Source: Burhinus oedicnemus
Taxonomy: Eukaryota > Chordata > Aves > Charadriiformes > Burhinidae
Length of the DNA: 64,000 bases
Assembly (NCBI GenBank): GCA_008921705.1
Contig: VFFE01007657.1
Location: 1,077,615 to 1,141,614, forward strand
Direction of reading: 5' to 3'
Below the pieces are notes generated by a model, which did not search any database, had not been told where the DNA came from, and worked only from the letters and a program-made list of their open reading frames with translations. The translations under genes and the position numbers were made by a program. Positions 61,122-64,000 of this stretch are shown one piece after another (position 1 is the first letter of the stretch; each line of letters begins with the position of its first letter).

Positions 61122-63930
61122 GTATTTCTTTTAAGATGCTCTTAATTGGTTACTTTTAGTCACAGCTTATACAAAACTGATATGTTAATAGCAAAGTGAA
61201 GTTTTTAACTCTTAGAAAGTTACAGACAAGATATGGACGTATGAAGATCAACTCGATTCCTACATTCAGGTCACCTTCTTATGTGGAATATGTCATCTTC
61301 ACAAGAAACTTAATGTCCTTAAGAATCAGATAAACTTGGGGAGAGGGTTTCTGACTTGTTATTGAAGTCAGAGAATACAAATAATTGAAAAGATGTTTCT
61401 GCATTGCTGATAAGTCCATATGTGTTACTTTTTAAAATTCTGATGCACTGGCATTGTCTAATTTAATCACAAAGTGGGTAATATGGTGCATGTGTATGTA
61501 TGCTTGTAATAGGAAAAGGGCATACACTCCCCATCTTCCAACACCTCCTTAAAACTATTTGTTTGCCACTTGTTTTTAGAGACAGCTGCTCCTCCCTAGG
61601 TGGTCTCAGTCCTTCCCTGTACCCTGGCAGTAATTCTTCTAATAGTTTGCAGATGACTTCTAATTCAGGTCTATGCTTGAGACAGTACACACAAATCACG
61701 GAGTACACTGCAGACTCAAACACGCAGTGGTGCTGTAACAGGGAGAGGAAAGCCAATACCTAAAGAAATATAAGGAGAAGCGAGTGACTAGTGTGATCAA
61801 CTGGGTGTAATTCTGGTGGTCTACCATCTCTTTCGTATCATCGTGGGTGTGCTGGAGCAGAGTCCCATTCTTGGACAAAGCTTTTTCCACAAATGATTGA
61901 ATTTCCTCTGTCATACACCTGACCCTGCTTGGATACCTCTGCTGTCTCCAGTGGTCAGTGCTCTCCTCAGTACTGTGAGGAAACCCTGGACTCAGCTGCA
62001 GCCCACTGGCACTTCATGTCTGTTGACTAATTTCTGGCTCCACCTCCTCTCCTGGAGCATACAGATGGAGCAGGTTTAATTAGTTGTTTTCCTTTTGCAA
62101 AGGAAGGGCTAGCTGGAGGCATAGAGGTGCAGAGTGTGGCTGTTCAATTAACAATGTACAAATGTTGGGGTTGGATGTGATGCAATGTAGATACAAAGTT
62201 TTCTTTCTTTTGCTGCAGTGTTGCTGCAGTCTGTGCTTTGAAAAGAAAATCACTTCCCCCTGGGTAAATAAAATTGGCTGCCAAAAGCCTCATACTCAGA
62301 AAAACAGTGGTCTCTTGCTGCTTCTAGCTACAATTATATGCATGAGATGATGTTCTCAGCACAAAACTGGTCATTGGACCAGTGAATAGCAGGTGCAGTG
62401 TCTGTTTGAGATGTATGGGGTTTCATCTGTTCTTTTCTGGCACCTTTTCCACTTACAGCTGGCAAAAACTCATGGTAACATATTTACCTTGTGGTACGGG
62501 TGGGCCCCAGTGATCATACTGAATGGATATCAAGCAGTAAAGGATGGCATGACTACACACCCTGAAGATGTTTCTGGGAGACTAGTGTCTCCTTTCTTCA
62601 GAGCAATGGCCAAAGGAAAAGGTGAGATTTTCCTGCCATAAATAGTGCACAGGAATGTTGACTTGGCAAACTACTCTGCCTTGTTGACCCTCTACCCTTC
62701 CGTTCAGAATGCTCTTCCATCAGCTCCTGTCCAAGTCCTCCATTAGCTCTTGAGAATAACTTACTTTTTGCTGTGATGCCTTTTGTCCTGAGCTTTCCCA
62801 AGCCTGGGAAACACTCCAACAACTCAGGTTGTTTCTAGGTGACCTTTTTGCTGTGTTCAAGATGCATGCGATCCCAGCTCAGAACTCAGCAATCTTCCTT
62901 CGTCACAGAATGATCCAATTTTCTCCATGTGATTTTGCTGTACATTACATGAATGCAAAGCTTGTTTATATGTTTGGTAACTGTATATATTATGGTTGCC
63001 AAACACCTTCCATCATGAGCAAGAGACCTATAACACCCTCCTTCAGAAGTCTCATTGCTGTGTTTGCAGCCACTCTTAAATGTTTGGTGAATATCCCTTG
63101 ATTGTGAGAGTGCCTCCGACACACGAAAACCCACTTCTCCTTAGTGTATTTCAGCAGTTTGTGGTCTGTTCTTTTTCCTCCTCTGCATTTGCTATACCAA
63201 AGCAAACACAGATTGTTTAAAGCTAGGTAAAGCATCACTATCGCAGCAGCAGTTCTGGGCTCTTCAGGTAACCGCTAGTGCAATTTAACAATCAGTGGAG
63301 TGGTCTCTCATCCAGAGGAGAAACAGGGCCCAAATGTCACTTATCCTTCACCTTCATCACATCAACCTACAAGCATCACATTAACTGATCTATATCTCCA
63401 TAAACATACCATAACCCTGTACACCATTCTGTAGAAATTTGTCCAGTTATTCCTGTCTTGAGCATGATCACTTGAGTATGGCTAAAGCAGATCTTCTAAA
63501 AAGGCATCATAAGGTATTTTTTTTAAGGCATCAAGAAAGAGAGCAGTCAGCAAATCCTTAGGTTGCTCTTCTCAAAGATTAACTACAATCAATATTAAAC
63601 ATATGTGGTCTAGTTATAGTTTGGGTATGTTTGGCTATGATTTCTGGTTACTGATAATTTTACCTAAGGATGCTTGTATCACAGTGTATTCTGTGATTTA
63701 CTCTATGTATTTTATAATATATTTTTAAATTAATTGTTCATGTCTATAGCAAATATTAATATGCCAGGGAATACCCTCAGGTATTATACTGGCAAGTGGT
63801 CGCTCCTGGAAGCAGCAGAGACGCTTTGGTGTAATGACTCTACGTAATCTGGGAATGGGGAAAAAAGGCCTGGAGTATCGAGTGCAAGAGGAAGCTGCTC
63901 ACCTGGTGGAGTTCTTTGTGAACGTAAAAG
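60951..63930 (+). CDS. Gene D: CYP2J-like cytochrome P450, 5' part (exons 1-3)
   Basis: These are the first three coding exons of a fourth tandem paralogue: 60951-61121 (171 nt), 62459-62621 (163 nt) and 63781-63930 (150 nt). All have GT/AG borders and phases 0, 1 and 1, encoding about 161 residues. The N-terminal helix [20 protein letters not shown] anchors the protein in the [16 protein letters not shown] is the hinge, and SWKQQRRFG is helix C. No stop or frameshift is seen. Gene D shares the start MLTISQ and most of exon 2 with gene C, but exons 1 and 3 are clearly diverged. The remaining exons lie beyond the right edge, so function cannot be judged. Confidence 0.92.
62459..62621 (+). CDS. 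Gene D exon 2
   Basis: The 163-nt exon reads [20 protein letters not shown] on to [12 protein letters not shown]. Its last 64 bases, plus the first 11 intron bases, are identical to gene C. Confidence 0.94.
63781..63930 (+). CDS. Gene D exon 3
   Basis: The 150-nt exon follows CCCTCAG and reads [20 protein letters not shown], then [16 protein letters not shown]. It provides the intact reference for the damaged exon 3 of gene B. The donor is GTATCC. Confidence 0.93.
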
Positions 63931-64000
63931 GTATCCATCTGCTAAGAAATCAGACACTTTTCAGTCCTGGATCCATATCTTCATTATGCAAACTTACCTA

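Overview
The window is vertebrate nuclear DNA, almost certainly from a bird. It contains CR1 LINE copies in both orientations with the typical avian 3' tail, an avian-type solo retroviral LTR, and spliced genes with long introns. All recognised genes belong to one family and lie on the + strand. They are a head-to-tail array of cytochrome P450 family 2 genes that fits subfamily CYP2J best. I could not run a search, so the exact orthologue of each gene is left open.

Layout: gene A (3' end only, exons 7-9) at 1001-3867; gene B (all nine exons) at 10896-21095; gene C (all nine exons, fully open) at 27806-42413; gene D (5' end only, exons 1-3) from 60951 to past the right edge. Every exon found has the classical CYP2 length: 171, 163, 150, 161, 177, 142, 188, 142 and 179 nt, with intron phases 0,1,1,0,0,1,0,1. 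The one exception is exon 3 of gene B, which is 5 nt short at its 5' end and breaks the frame. Genes C and D share an unusually similar exon 2, including 75 identical bases, while their exons 1 and 3 are much more diverged. This looks like gene conversion. Genes B, C and D share a short TGATAAA plus purine-rich block about 145-155 bp upstream of their start codons, which is probably the core promoter.

The A-B (7.0 kb) and B-C (6.7 kb) spacers are short and hold no recognisable gene. The C-D spacer is 18.5 kb. It contains a 20-base assembly gap between poly-T runs, a solo LTR with a perfect 5-bp target-site duplication, and an old CR1 reverse-transcriptase fragment. Introns of gene C contain a CR1 copy on the - strand and a nested pair in which a younger CR1 split an older LINE. 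Three faint tRNA-derived SINE-like remnants are also present.

The proteins are predicted microsomal haem-thiolate monooxygenases, anchored in the endoplasmic reticulum by an N-terminal helix and fed electrons by P450 reductase. In birds the CYP2J cluster includes CYP2J19, the enzyme needed to make red ketocarotenoids. One member here may be that gene, but the sequence alone does not tell me which.
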